Positions 46,024 through 58,900 of a stretch of 64,000 nt of DNA are shown here, piece by piece. The notes beneath the pieces are model-generated. The model had not been told where the DNA came from and searched no databases. It worked only from the letters and a program-made list of their open reading frames with translations. The position numbers and the translations under genes are program-made. Numbering within the stretch: position 1 is the stretch's first letter; each line of letters starts with the position of its first letter. Origin of the DNA: Adenophora triphylla var. japonica (lineage: Eukaryota > Streptophyta > Magnoliopsida > Asterales > Campanulaceae); NCBI GenBank assembly GCA_022495995.1, contig JAFEMH010001470.1, positions 404,897 to 468,896 on the forward strand. Reading direction: 5' to 3'.

Positions 46024-47295
46024 TATATATATATAAAAAAAAAAAAAACTGTTGGATTGGCCCACCTTTTAGTTTTAGCATGCGTAGAAGGTCAGGTGGC
46101 TAATGGCTTGTCTTTATTGACCCATTCTCTTTTGTATTTTTCCTCAACTGGATTTACTTTCTTTTTTTTTATTTAGTTAATGTGTACACTGGACTGGACT
46201 ATTAGCCACCAGATGAGGTAAGTGTAGTATGGGCTTTAAATATGATCTGGTGGGCCCAACTAAAATAATATAAAAATTAAAAGGATTATGTTTGCAATTA
46301 TCCATACACTTGAATTATGAGTATTAATAAAGCTTTCAAACTTTAATCAAGATTAAGACTTGATTAGATTAAGCGCGTGTGTTGAGATTAGGACTAGTAA
46401 TCTGTTTAATCAGAGTGTTGAAGTTGTTTTTTTCTTCCTATAATATTTCTTAAATGATTAATTAAATATATTATATGATTTGATCGAGAATATAGTGCTC
46501 ACAGACCCAAGTTTGATCTGATTTTTTTTTTTACTGGCGATTTAAGTGGCTAATGATAGTGATAAGATGCTTAGTTATATTACATGTAATTTTATTTTTT
46601 GTTTTTTTATAATCTTGGGTGTTTGCGTTTACATAATCCTAAATGTCGGATTGAGGCAGTGTCCAAGTTTTTCTTGGAATGGAATCCGCCCGTCTCAAGA
46701 TTTAGATTGGACATATCTTTGTTATAGGTTAAGAGATGTACAGTATATGACACTAACATTCAAGGTGAGTCTCCGATCTTTATGGAGTGTCGTCTCTTTT
46801 CTAGTTGTGAATGAATTCGAATTTGTCGTTTGCTTAATAAATAAAACACTTGAATTGTATCTCGACGCATTTCAATAATCAATTGGTTGAAATTATACGC
46901 CGATCCTTTCTTTCAACACAAATCATGTGATCATATTGAGATTATCGTTGGTGGTGTATCAATAATAAGTTTCAAATTTTCATCCTTATAATTAAATCAA
47001 CCCACAATTCATTATCGTTCAAAATACCTTTTGTAATAAAGGCCAAAAAAAAAAATGAAAATATTATTTTGGGACGGAGGAGGAAGTACAACCTAAAAAC
47101 TTGCTTTTGAATGTCTAATGGTTACACACATCATAGATCGATGCATTATGAAATCAATCAGAACATTGTTTCTCTGTTGAGATAAAAGTCAAACTTAAAC
47201 ATGTATAACAATTAACAGTCAAGAAAACTTGAACTAGCCATGACAAATAACCTAACCTTGGAAAAGAAAAGAACAACAAAGGCCATTACCCTTAG
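46024..47295. other. Intergenic, 3' side of the SET gene
   Basis: No gene is supported. The 110-codon frame at 46546-46878 has no recognisable domain. A truncated MITE end (GGGACGGAGGAGG) lies at about 47074. The last 200 bases probably include the SET gene 3' untranslated region. Confidence 0.45.
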
Positions 47296-48921
47296 TTAGC
47301 CTTGTTCATGAATCCCAACCTCAAGTAAACTCCTCATTGCTTGTTTCTTCATTACCTTCCCAAACACCCCTCTCCCTAACTTCATCACCCTCTCCATCTC
47401 CACCACTCCACCACCACCACCGTTTCTCTTTAGTCCTTCCATAAACAACTTCACTACCCTCTCATCACTCCCCACCGCCTCCACAACGCTCTCCACCACC
47501 ACCTCCATTCCCGGAATCCTCCTTCCCCACCTCCTCATCAACTTATCCGACTCAAAAACTTCCGCGTAAGCTCCCCAAAACGACGCCCTCAAGTACCCTT
47601 TACACTTTCCCCTCACCATCCACCTCCTCATACTTTCCTCTAACTTGTACACCACACATCCCACATCTAGACCTCTTTCAAACCCCACTTCAATCTCTCT
47701 CATCTCTTGTTTCAAAGAAATTCCCTCATCAAATCTGCACCTCTTACATCCACAACTAAACCCCCAATTCTTTGCCATTTCTTTCCGGTTGCTAAATGGC
47801 AAAAAGACGTCGAAATAGCCCAATGTGACCTCTTCCCCGGCCTTAATATCCCTTGAAGCATGAATCAAGACATGATCACCAATGTGAGTGCGTTTCGTGT
47901 TGGGATAACAAGAATGGTTGATGAAAGAAGATAGTATCCATAGCCCAACTCCATGATAATCACTATTTTTACCCAAAAATCGAGCCGAAAATATCTCTTC
48001 AACCAGAGAATTAACATCCAATATACTCAACAATCTATCCATACCAATCTTCTCAAAACCACCCTCCCCTCCTTCAGGCCTAAACAAACTTATATCAGGA
48101 ACCTCAAGATCTTCCTCTTTTTCGCCATCCGATAACTTACCAATCAAATGACATGTCCTTTGACATTTCGAGGACGATTCCACAACTTTATCAACAAAAT
48201 TCTTCCACATAACTAATTGGGCATTTTCGCCCGAATCGTCATAACTTGATCGAGGCAATATACCCCTTTCAGTTGCAATAGCTTTAGTAACCAACAACAA
48301 ACTCCCACTATCAATGTTCTTTGTCACAAATAAGCCACGCCCACTGATCTCAGATTTCTTGATTTCAACTGCACCAATATACTCTGCAAGCTCCGGGAAA
48401 TTCCCCTTAAACCCATTTAAAACCCAATTAGATAAATCAAAAGCCCCCGATTTCGATAAAGACTCAAGTTTCTTGCATTTCTCCAAGTACCCATTTAGGG
48501 TTTCGAAGTTCGAATTGGCCTGAGGATCAAGAGCCGCAATTCTGAAACAATCCAAAGCCACATTATATCGGTTGAGATTGAGCAAGATCTTACCTTTACA
48601 GAGAAGAGTCTTGAAATGGGTACTCTCAATTTGCAGTGCTTCATCACAATCTTTTAGGGCTTCGCTGAAATCGCGAAGTTTAGATCTTGCTTCTGCGCGA
48701 TTTGAGAAAGCTAAACAGAGAGATTTATGGAGTTTTGAAAGGTGATCTGGGTCGAGATGGGTTCTGGAATTTGAGATTAGGTTTTGGGAAAGAGAAATGA
48801 ATTGGGAATAGGCTTCAATGGAGTCCTTCCATTCTTCTCTGAGGAGAAACTCAGTGGCTTTTGATCTGAGTTGTTGAAGCTTCTCTTCTTCGGTATCTGA
48901 TGCTCGATCTTCTTCTCTCAT
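47296..48921 (-). CDS. TPR-SET domain protein (SMYD-like methyltransferase), 541 aa
   Basis: A single-exon gene. I start it at the ATG at 48921 (MREEDRASDTEEEK); an upstream in-frame ATG at 49008 would add 29 residues made largely of the Arg-Glu translation of a CT/GA microsatellite in the leader. Residues about 10-150 form tetratricopeptide repeats (CLAFSNRAEARSKLRDFSEALKDCDEAL, then TLLCKGKILLNLNRY). The SET domain begins near EISGRGLFVTKNI and includes LSSFINHSCYPNT, the substrate-pocket GEEVTLGYFD and a post-SET cysteine cluster WGFSCGCKRCRFD. Between them is a long insert, as in SMYD-type split SET domains. NHSC is intact, so it may bind S-adenosylmethionine and methylate lysine, but plant members of this type have unclear targets. 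Confidence 0.92.
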   Translation of the reverse strand: MREEDRASDTEEEKLQQLRSKATEFLLREEWKDSIEAYSQFISLSQNLISNSRTHLDPDHLSKLHKSLCLAFSNRAEARSKLRDFSEALKDCDEALQIESTHFKTLLCKGKILLNLNRYNVALDCFRIAALDPQANSNFETLNGYLEKCKKLESLSKSGAFDLSNWVLNGFKGNFPELAEYIGAVEIKKSEISGRGLFVTKNIDSGSLLLVTKAIATERGILPRSSYDDSGENAQLVMWKNFVDKVVESSSKCQRTCHLIGKLSDGEKEEDLEVPDISLFRPEGGEGGFEKIGMDRLLSILDVNSLVEEIFSARFLGKNSDYHGVGLWILSSFINHSCYPNTKRTHIGDHVLIHASRDIKAGEEVTLGYFDVFLPFSNRKEMAKNWGFSCGCKRCRFDEGISLKQEMREIEVGFERGLDVGCVVYKLEESMRRWMVRGKCKGYLRASFWGAYAEVFESDKLMRRWGRRIPGMEVVVESVVEAVGSDERVVKLFMEGLKRNGGGGGVVEMERVMKLGRGVFGKVMKKQAMRSLLEVGIHEQG

Positions 48922-48936
48922 CTTCAATGGCGGTCG

Positions 48937-48938
<2 letters not shown>

Positions 48939-48982
<44 letters not shown>

Positions 48983-48998
48983 TCTCTCTCACTCACTA
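48939..48998. repeat. CT/GA microsatellite in the SET gene leader
   Basis: An interrupted (CT)n run of about 50 bases on the plus strand gives a GA run in the 5' untranslated region of the minus-strand gene. GA-rich leaders are common near plant start sites and bind GAGA-type factors. Its open frame creates a false N-terminal extension. Confidence 0.92.
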
Positions 48999-49008
48999 AC
49001 TCACTCAC

Positions 49009-49951
49009 TGTGTGTATTGAAGAAATTTGAATTTAGGGGATTGTAACGGTAACTTGCTGCTATTTTATCGCTGTATTTAAAATGACTGAGAATATTCGAG
49101 TAAATTCAAACTATCTTTGTCTTCTTTCACCTTTTGTAATCTAGTTTTACTTTCTTTTTTGAAGCATTGGTTACTTATTTGAATTTCAAAAAACAGTAAT
49201 ATTTTCAACCACTTTTAATTGTCTACAAGGGCATGTCATTCAAAAAAAAAAAAAAGAAGTATATTTTCACTTAATTTTTATAAAAAAATATTTTTTTATA
49301 GAATTTGTGACATAAAACAGTCTGCATATCAGTCGCCGATGTTGAACAACCAAATTTAGCATTAGAAAGCAAGATTTATAGAGGTAGGCTTGTGATGTCG
49401 AGTCCAAAGAGGTAGACTCAAAAAATTACTTGGCCCGCTGATCCGATTATTACAGTTGACCTGCATTGACTTTGGATTCGGTACACGGAGAATTAGGCGA
49501 TTTTCATGTCTTTCACAGCTAATATTACATTTTTTTCATCAATATGCTCATACGATTGCTTTGATAAATGAGAAAATCCAATTTGAACCCTTAGATCAAA
49601 TCGTAATATTATGTGCAGGTTGAGAATCTTTTGATTGAGTTTTCATTCATGTAACAGTTTTCCAGTGGATAATTGAACCACCATCCCATTAGTCTTACTA
49701 TACAAGTGACCAAATCATGATGCAATAAAAAATCTAGACCATATCCTTTTACAATAATTTACATCTGGAGTGTCTGGAGTTACCCTTTTCAAAAAAAAAA
49801 AAAAAAGATAGATGGAAGAGGTTGCTTTGATTTTCACCCTTTGGCATTCAGCAACTGGAAGAATAAAAACTGTTTCTACTACGAAGCCTCGTGATTGCTA
49901 TTACGGGTAGCTTTTGATCCGATCGATGAAGTTACAGCTGCTAATAGGCTA
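49009..49951. other. Intergenic between APC2 end and SET gene start
   Basis: No gene is supported. It should contain the APC2 3' untranslated region and the SET promoter. It has A runs near 49243 and 49790 and no clear transposon ends. Confidence 0.5.
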
Positions 49952-52879
49952 TCACTTTTTCAGAAAGTACATACCGTCTCTAAGTTCAAGCTTCTCTTCA
50001 GAAACTAGACCAGATAAAAAACTTTGCAGTTGTTGCTGGGACTTATCATATGAAGGATCCGCGATACAAAACATCTGCAGCCAAATGATGTACTCATTTT
50101 TCTTAATCACCTATTTTATGACGGAAAATCACCGAGTCTAATTTGCAAAATGATTACCTTGAGGGTATTGTGAATCCGTTTCAAGTCCATGCTACCGAAA
50201 TTTGTTAGCATTCCCATGATAAATTTCTGCAGCCAAAACATAAGTTGAAGTACTATCAGGAAGAGGAAATGGAAGGCCCCAGGTTATCTGACATGGAACA
50301 ATATTAGTTCCAGACTAATTTTAGAATGTACTTATAAACAAATGAACTCCATGCAGTATTATAGTTGCGTGAAATGATTTCCCAAGTGTGAGTTTGCTTC
50401 GAGTATTTGAGAACTGAGAGTTTCTAGATTGGTTTCTAACTTTTGGGCCTTGGCTCACACTTGCACCTAGAAGAAAGGGCATTTTTGTCTATTGACTTGC
50501 GCCTTTAACGAGGGGGTGTGTTTCTAATCAAGAATATAAACCTCATTCCACTTAGAATACCCTATCAAGGAAAAATCTAGAATGAGCTTTCCATCTCCTT
50601 CCTAGTTTCATTTTTATGCTTCATTTCCATTCAAGCTTCCATTCCAAACATGACTGTCACAGGTTTTTGCTACCCTCTCGCTTCTGATTTACACTCCTTA
50701 GTTCCTTATCTAACTCTGCACTGTCTACCATATCAGTTCTCTTTCTGCAGTCCATACCAATTTGTGACACTTCACCAGAATATTTACTGGTGTTCCAAAC
50801 TAGTTTCTCTCGACATGTCAGAAATGGCCAGAGACTGTTCATTGCTTTGAATTGTTTTAAAGTAAAGATATAGAGCAGCGGGATAGAACAAGAGGTCAAG
50901 GAGTAAGTGCAATAAAGATGAAGTCAATTACAGATGGGAGCAAATGTTTCTTACATACAATATCAGAAAAAACTACAAAAAAAATATTACAAACCAGAGA
51001 GTGTATACATGAGAAAATATGATCATGGAGAATTCGAGAAGGGAGGAAACAGGTGGGAGCAACTTTTCAGAATTGCAAGAGGGAGAAAACTGATACATGA
51101 GAAAATAAAGATCGGGAGAATTTGAGAAGGGAAGATACAGATGGGAGCAATTTTCCAGAAAGGATAAGTGAGAGATACAAGAGAAAGGAAGAACGAACAA
51201 AGACTCTAAGCAGATGCAAGAGCCTAGGTATACATTTATACAATATACTACTCCCTCCGGTCCAAAATAGTTGTCGCTTTTGGAGTTTTCACCACTTTTA
51301 GGAAATGTAATCATTACTACTCCATCGTCCCAAAATACTTGCAGTTCTATGAGAGATTTTTTGTCCCAAAATACTTGCAGTTTTACGATTTTCCATAAAA
51401 TATTGACACACTTTGTCTAAACTACCCTTATTTATGATTAGGTAGTTGTCATTGTAAAAGCATTTAATTGCCTAGGCACTTGAAATATTCAAAGGGTAAT
51501 TTAGTCTATTTTATATGCATTGATTGATTTTCTTAATACGATCTGAAAACTCCTAAAACTACAAATCATTACTACTCCCTCGTCCCAAAATATTTGCAGT
51601 TCTATGAGAGATTTTTTGCCCCAATATACTTGGCAGTTTTACGATTTTTCATAAAATATTGACACACTTTGCCTAAACTACCCTTATTTATTGAGTAGTT
51701 GTCATTGTAAAATCATTTAATTGCCTAGGTACTTGAAATATTCAAAGGGTAATTTCGTATATTTTACATGTATTGATTGCTTTTCTTAATACGTGTGAAA
51801 AATCCTAAAACTACAAATCATTACTACTCCCTCGTCCCAAAATACTTGCAGTTCTATGAGAGAATTTTTGTCCCAAAATACCTGCAGTTTTACAATTTTC
51901 ATAGAATTTTAACACACTTTGCCTAAACTACCCTTATTTATAGTTAGATAGTTGTCATTGTAAAAGCATTTAATTGTCTAGATTCTTAAAATATTCAAAA
52001 GGTAATTTAGTCTATTTGATATGTACTGATTGTTTTTCTTAATATGTGTGAAAACTCCTAAAACTACAAATCATTACTACTCCCTCGTCCCAAAATACTT
52101 GCGGTTTATGAGAGATTTTTGTCCCAAAATACTTGCGGTTTACGATTTTTCATAAAATATTGACACACTTTGCCTAAACTACCCTTATTTATGATTGAGT
52201 AGTTGTCATAGTAAAAGCATTTAATTGCCCGGTTACTTGAAATATTCAAAGGGTAATTTAGTCTATTTTATATGTATTGGATTGCTTTTTTTAATACGTG
52301 TGAAAACTCCTAAAACTACAAATCATTACTACTCGAGTCCATCGTCCCAAAATACTTGCCGGTTCTATGAGAAATTTTTTGCCCCAATATACTTGCGGTT
52401 TACGATTTTTCATAAAATATTGACACACTTTGCCTAAACTACCCTTATTTATGATTAGGTAGTTGTCATTGTAAAAGCATTTAGACCCCGTTTGTTTCAC
52501 CGTAAAACATTTTTCGGAAAATATTTTCCGTAAAATAACTCGTTTTCCGTTGTTTGGTTGTTTTCCAAAAAACCGTAAAACATTTTCCGTTGTTTGGTTG
52601 TTTTCCGGAAAATGTTTTCCGTAAAATAACTCGTTTTTCGGTGTTTGGTTGCTTATCGGAAAATGGACAAAACGTTTTTCAGAAAACATTTTACGCCCTT
52701 CCCAAGTAAAACGACTTACTGACTTTGTCCTAAGTAAAACATTTTCCGGAAAATGGTGCCCTTCATGTACAACTCATATTTCACAAGGTATAACATTCTA
52801 CTTCCTCATTCTAATAATAATAATAATAAAATAAAATAAAATAAAATAATAATAATAATAAAAAATAATAATAATAATC

Positions 52880-52921
<42 letters not shown>

Positions 52922-52932
52922 TAATAATAATA

Positions 52933-52999
<67 letters not shown>

Positions 53000-55900
53000 A
53001 AAAATATTTTCATTAGACACATGAAAATATTTTTCGGAAAACATTTTCCTTACCAAACAGCCGAAAACATTTTCCTTACCAAACAGCCGAAAACATTTTA
53101 CTTCCTTCCTCCGTAAAACATCTTCATTTTCCGGAAAACATTTCATTTTACAGAAAACATTTTCAGAAAACATTTTACGAGAAAATGTTTTACGTCGAAA
53201 CAAACGGAGCATTAATTGCCTAGGTACTTGAAATATTCAAAGAGTAATTTAGTCTATTTTATATGTATTGATTGTTTTTCTTAATACATGTGAAAACTCC
53301 TAAACCTACAAGTATTTTGGGACAGATTGAGCACCATTTTATAAGAAAACTACCAACACTTGTTAATTGTTCCTCTCTCATTCATTACTTCACTCATCAG
53401 TAAATACAATTTCCAAGGCAGAGGGTTAAATTGAGATTTTAACAAAAAAGCGACAACTCTTTTGGACCAATTTTTGAGTCCTAAAGCGACATCTATTTTG
53501 GACCGGAGGGAGTACTACTTAATCAACATTTCAGAACACTATTAGATCCATTTTGGGTGATATGATTGACAATCACAGGCTTTTAAACACTGTAGCTAAA
53601 CTGAACAGTTCATGTCCAACTACTAGCAGACTAGAACTTGCAGCATTCTCATGACAAATGGGGTCAATGATCATCAAAAGAAAACTTAACTTGGTAATCT
53701 TAATCTCGAGAGACTTTTCTACACATGAACTAGGATGTTTCCATCTTATAGACCAGCAACAAAAAAGGCTACAGTTAATGAACTCACCATATATATGAAT
53801 GAGGGTGTGAACAATCTCAAGTGAACAGACTAGTGGAAGGGTTATATACTATTGCCTACTCCCTCAGTCCCGAAATGCTCCTCCTACTTTTTTTGTTATT
53901 ACTTTGAATAAGCTTTGAGCATTAATATTAGGTTGATTTAATTATCCTAATGAAAATCTAAAAATTGTCAATGATGGTATTTATGATGGTGTATCAATAA
54001 CAAGTTTTAGATTTTTATTAGGATCATTAAATTAACCTAAAATTACTGTTCTAAATTCATCCAAAGTAACAACAAAAAAAGTAGGAAGATCATTACGGGA
54101 CGGAGGGAGTATTCAACATAGAGACTAGCACAAATTGTTTTCAGCATATAAGATAGCATACCTTTTTCTTCTTACTTTTTGGTTTGCAATTTCCTTAAAT
54201 AGGCTTAAATGTTAGGGGAGCCACCTACATGTCAAGTTGGGACCCACTTCACCAGTGACTTTTTAATAAAACTGAACGAACATGTCGAACAGAGGTCAAA
54301 TGGGTTTGTGGTTCTGTAATACTCCCTCGGTTCCGGAGAGATAACTCCATTTTGATTTTAGTGGTAAACTCAATTGAACTTTGATCAAAGGTTTTCGAAA
54401 AAATAATTGCCCTCATGAGATTATAAAAATTGTTATTGATAGTATTCTTTATAATGCATCATAACAAATTTTTGAATTTTATAAGGATAATCAAATTTTC
54501 ATAAATATTTGGTCAAAGTTCAATTGAGTTGACCACCAAAATTAAAGTGAGACTATCTTTCCGGAGCGCAGGGAGTATTTGGTTGGGGAATTATTAATTG
54601 ATCCAGGTCCCAACTTGACAAGTCAGCATCGTCGTCAACATTATTTGACAGCATCCATTTTTTCTCAAATTTAAAACCAAAAGTAAAGTAAGCTACCTTA
54701 TTGGTCAAAAACTAAAAATTGCTATTCAATGTGTTAAAATTCTAAAAGTACAAGTACACTAGTAAACAAAACCAACTAAAACAATATAGTCTCCACATCG
54801 GCACCAAGAGATGGCCCACAGAGCTTTATTATGGAAAAATATGTAACTGAGTGGATCGATGAATTTTAACTGATTGGGTCTCACAATATCTACTCTTACG
54901 CCTGTTCTTTTATGGATAGCAAAAGCATATAGAAATGCAGAATTCACTGGTAAACAAAACCAACCGAAACAAAAGCAGGAAAAAAAATACCTCACGCGCA
55001 GTCATTCTTTCACCAAACAAAACAAAATCAAACCAAAAGCACAAAGGAACATACCTCATACACAGTCATTTCTTTGCGAAGTTGATCCTCAACAGAGGCC
55101 ACTGATCTCTCGCCTTCATCATCAGCCATGAGCTCCTCACAGTTCCCACTATTAGCACTAGTCTTACCAGCATCAGCTATGCTATCAGCCAGGGTAAATA
55201 AGTGCTCACTAGAGTCGGTACCCAAAGATTCTGCAAGAACCCCCTGAACAGAAAAAACAAAAATGAGGGTAAGATGATCATTGACCAGTTAGCAACTGTG
55301 AATACTCTCTCTATTGTACTCTCTCCGTCCCAAAAATAAAATAAGGCCCCCATTTGACAGGTCAAACTTTTTATGAACATAGCTTTAATTCTTGTACCTT
55401 GATGAAATTGCACTAAAAGCTCACTTTTTTTCTTTTTGGAGATGGGACTAATATTTTTGGGACAACCCATAAAAGGAAAAGGGGGCCATAGTTTTTTTGG
55501 GGGAAGGAGGGAGAATTAATTTATCAAACTAACAGGAGTCTAATTAAAGCATATTGAGCAAGGGTAATAGTAGTCCCTTTGTTGCTAAATGAGTGCCCAT
55601 TTTTAGCCTAGAGGGGGGAGAGAAAAAATGTCCCCTAAATCAGTGTCTATTTCTGGTGAAGTTACTAAATTCACCTTATAAGCTACTCCCTCTGTCCCAA
55701 AATGATAGTCCCCTTTTTGTTGTCCCAAAAAGTTAGTCCCATTTTCAAAATTAAGGCTTCAAAATTCACTGAATTTCTAAAACTTATAATGTAATCTTAA
55801 AATGTTTGAAAAGTCAAACAATGACTATCATTTTAGGATGGAGGGAGTATTATGTTCAAATTCACGCTAGCAATAACATTGTGTGTTAATTGAAGGCATT

Positions 55901-58900
55901 TAAGTGTGTGCAACTATAAATCCTAAGAAGTCAACTTTTCCTTGAAAAGCTGGTGACGGACACTCATTTAAAGATGGAGTATTTAATGAAACACTTAAAC
56001 AAAAATGGTAGGGGGTTAGCTGCTGGTTTCGAGGTATTGTAAGTGATCTCTTTCAGTTTCTAAATTAAAGCAAATAATCCACGCAACAGGCTGATTGCCA
56101 GAATAACGATGTTTCCAAACATAAATGTTAGTCTAATAGCAGTTCGCGAAATGGTCCTGAAAGACATGGGCCTTCCGACCAGCTCATATGGCATTGGCAC
56201 TACTTTCTTTAAAGTGAAAAAACAATCATTGATGCTTATAACGAAATAAAGAGAAAGATAATGGTGAAAAGGTCTTAATGAAAAATCCAACCCGTAAACT
56301 GTGAGTTCTAATTTGAGTAAACTAACCTTACTTATCCAGAAATTTATCCTCTTGTGGAGTACATCCACGGGTACCCCAAGAACAGCTGCAAGATTCTTTG
56401 AGCTCCAACTAAAAGTACAACATATAGAAACATTTAGTGTCCTTGACATGCACATTGGGATGGAGGAAGAAGGTTATGTTTGTAATAATGAAGCCAACAG
56501 TGAGATGATCTGAGGTTACCTTGTTTGATCTTGAAATTGCATAATGATTGACGCATGTATAGGTGTCACTGTGAACTGCACATCTTTGCCTTCAAATTGT
56601 AACTCCAACTGAATATAGGATGAAAATAATTTTCAATTAAACTAGGATACACTTATCAACTGGAAATCCTATCAGAAAGACCGTTTTGTGTGACAGTAAA
56701 TTCAGAAAAGCCTAACCTTCACGGTACCAAGATTTTTCTTCCATAGTAGCTTACGAGGAGTTTTAATTTCACCAAACCTCTTAGCATAATCACTTAAGAG
56801 CTGGTCCATAGACTCAGGTATCGTAAGGGCCTCATCCTGCATTTCCATATCAGGGTTACTAATATTACCATTGAGCCCATCAATGAATGAAAGATTATCA
56901 TTTTACTTGTGCAATTGAAATTGCTTGCAACTAGATATAACTTCATCTTGCTTAAGAGAGATATATGTTTTTAATCATGTTTTATGGCAGTCTCTATACA
57001 CAATATCTGATACAATACTAAATAAAATGCATATAAAATAGATATTTCTAATAGACAACACAGAATATATGAAGTTTTTGTTTCAGAAACCTCCAAAACC
57101 ATGAGAGGCAACCTAGTAAACCATTCAACCAACAGTCGGTTTTTGATTATAGCATATACTCCCTCCGTCCCACCTCAAACCAGAGTTTTTGCCATTTCAT
57201 CCTAACCACCTCAAACCGGACTTCCCAAAATGGCAAAAGAATCTTTACTATTCCTCTGACCTCTCACTCATTCTCTCGCCTACTTTACTTTTATACTCAC
57301 AACACCAATCCACTTACTACTCCTCCCTCTCATTCTCTCTCTTATTTTACTTTTCATACTCACAACACCTCTCTCCTACTTTACTTTTCCTTAATCACCG
57401 TGTCCAAAAGGTTGGTCCGGTTTGAGGTGGGACGGAGGGAGTATATATTTAATTTCTAGAGAAAAAACATGATAAACCAACAAATTACATAACATTATCA
57501 TATGCATTGAAGTACAATAAAGGTAGATGCAAGTGCTGTCATAGTCAATGCCTGCTTTTCGTTTTCACTGTACTATTCTTTTATCTGGGAGTCAGTAAAC
57601 TGAAACTCGTACGATGCTGTAGAGACATCACTACAGCGATCCCTCCCCTAAACCAAATGAACTAGCATACAATGAAATTTAAAATCGTCAGCAGATCCAA
57701 GATTTTCCTCACAGAGATAGTAGAGTATATACTCATATCAACCCATAACAAATTACTGCATGAATGTATGTGATTTAAGTGGAAAAATCAGGAGAACTAA
57801 TCACACTATCCCATCACATAGAAAGATGTGACAAGTGGAGATAAATTTATCTAGTACCCTATCAACGACTAAAAGACATTTACTGGAACTCAATACAAAA
57901 AAATCACATCTACCAGCAAAAAATACGTGAAAATTGAAAACAGCCATCCATTCAAACATCAGAAAAGGCAATCCACAAGTTCTAAAGATTAAGTCCTGAT
58001 CAAACACCTCCATTAAGCCAAAGGAGGGGCATAATACAAATCTAGACATAACTGTGTCTACTATAAGCAACAGGTACTATCCTTAGCATATATCTTAATT
58101 ATAGAACTTACCTGGATAGGCGGCCAGAAATTTGAAGATATGATTGTAGCATTAAGAATATCATGTGAGAGCCCGTGCTCCCCAACCTTCGCATCTATAA
58201 AGAATAATTGCCAAATTACCAACTAAGATAACAAACATACGAAATCCTGTTGACATTGCAAGATTACACTACATAAGAGCTTAAAGTCAAATATGTTTTT
58301 CAGAATTGCTAACAACCAATAAAGAAGCACCTGGCTGAGTTGACTTATTTATGGTTGTCTTTACATTTGTGTTTGTCCTTTTAGAATCAATTAGATCATT
58401 TAGCATGATCTCACACTTCTGCATGCTGGTTTCTCCAAAATGTATCTAGAAGTTGCAACATAAAATTGAACACAAAAAGGCATTTAGTTCAAAGTAACTG
58501 ACAAGTAACCCAAAAGGGTAGAAAGTGGAGAGATAAACTGAAATGCTACCATGGGGCATCTTATCTACGAACCACCCACCTTGAGAAGCTCCAAAGTACG
58601 TATTTCTGTGTCAATGTCATAATCAGTTTTGTTCAGAAGCTTTTCAGCGAGCATAACACGATATTCATTTACTAGCTGCTCCTTTGAACCAATTATACCA
58701 ACAATCATCCCAAGTATATCCACTTTTCTCCGGCACCTGCTGCCCTTCATGGGATCAGCTTCGGCAGGGTCAGGCACCCAGCTGAAATGTATTTAAAGAA
58801 GTATGTCAAAAAGTTTGAATATGACGATCAACGGCCAGAAAATTAATGATCATAAATACAATGAAAATCCCACAGGTTCACATACACATACCGTTGAGCA

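Larger units (their letters stand above)
51312..53310. repeat. Five tandem 253-base units derived from a MITE
   Basis: Units start CATTACTACTCC(A/C)TCGTCCC at 51312, 51567, 51819, 52072 and 52324, each about 252-255 bases; the fifth is split by a 728-base insertion. Each unit opens with a CTCC-TCGTCCCAAAATACTTG end, and only the last is followed by the inverted partner (CAAGTATTTTGGGACAGATTGAG near 53308). So a segment with the left terminus was amplified while the right terminus stayed single. Confidence 0.9.
51249..53514. mobile_element. Stowaway-like MITE hosting an amplified second MITE
   Basis: Ends CTCCCTCCGGTCCAAAATAG and, reversed, CTCCCTCCGGTCCAAAATAG are identical for 20 bases, then continue to TGTCGCTTT and ATGTCGCTTTAG; TA flanks both sides. 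Its body is interrupted from about 51316 to 53330 by a different MITE that has expanded in tandem. Confidence 0.85.

Noticed and set aside
46546..46878. 110-codon plus-strand frame
   Set aside because: No domain, no splice context and biased hydrophobic composition in AT-rich DNA; I could not support a gene.
48922..49008. Upstream start for the SET protein
   Set aside because: The extra 29 residues are mostly Arg-Glu repeats from the GA microsatellite in the leader; the ATG at 48921 suits the family better.
51312..52490. Regularly spaced direct repeats as a regulatory array
   Set aside because: The units are whole MITE-derived segments, so spacing reflects tandem duplication rather than separate binding sites.
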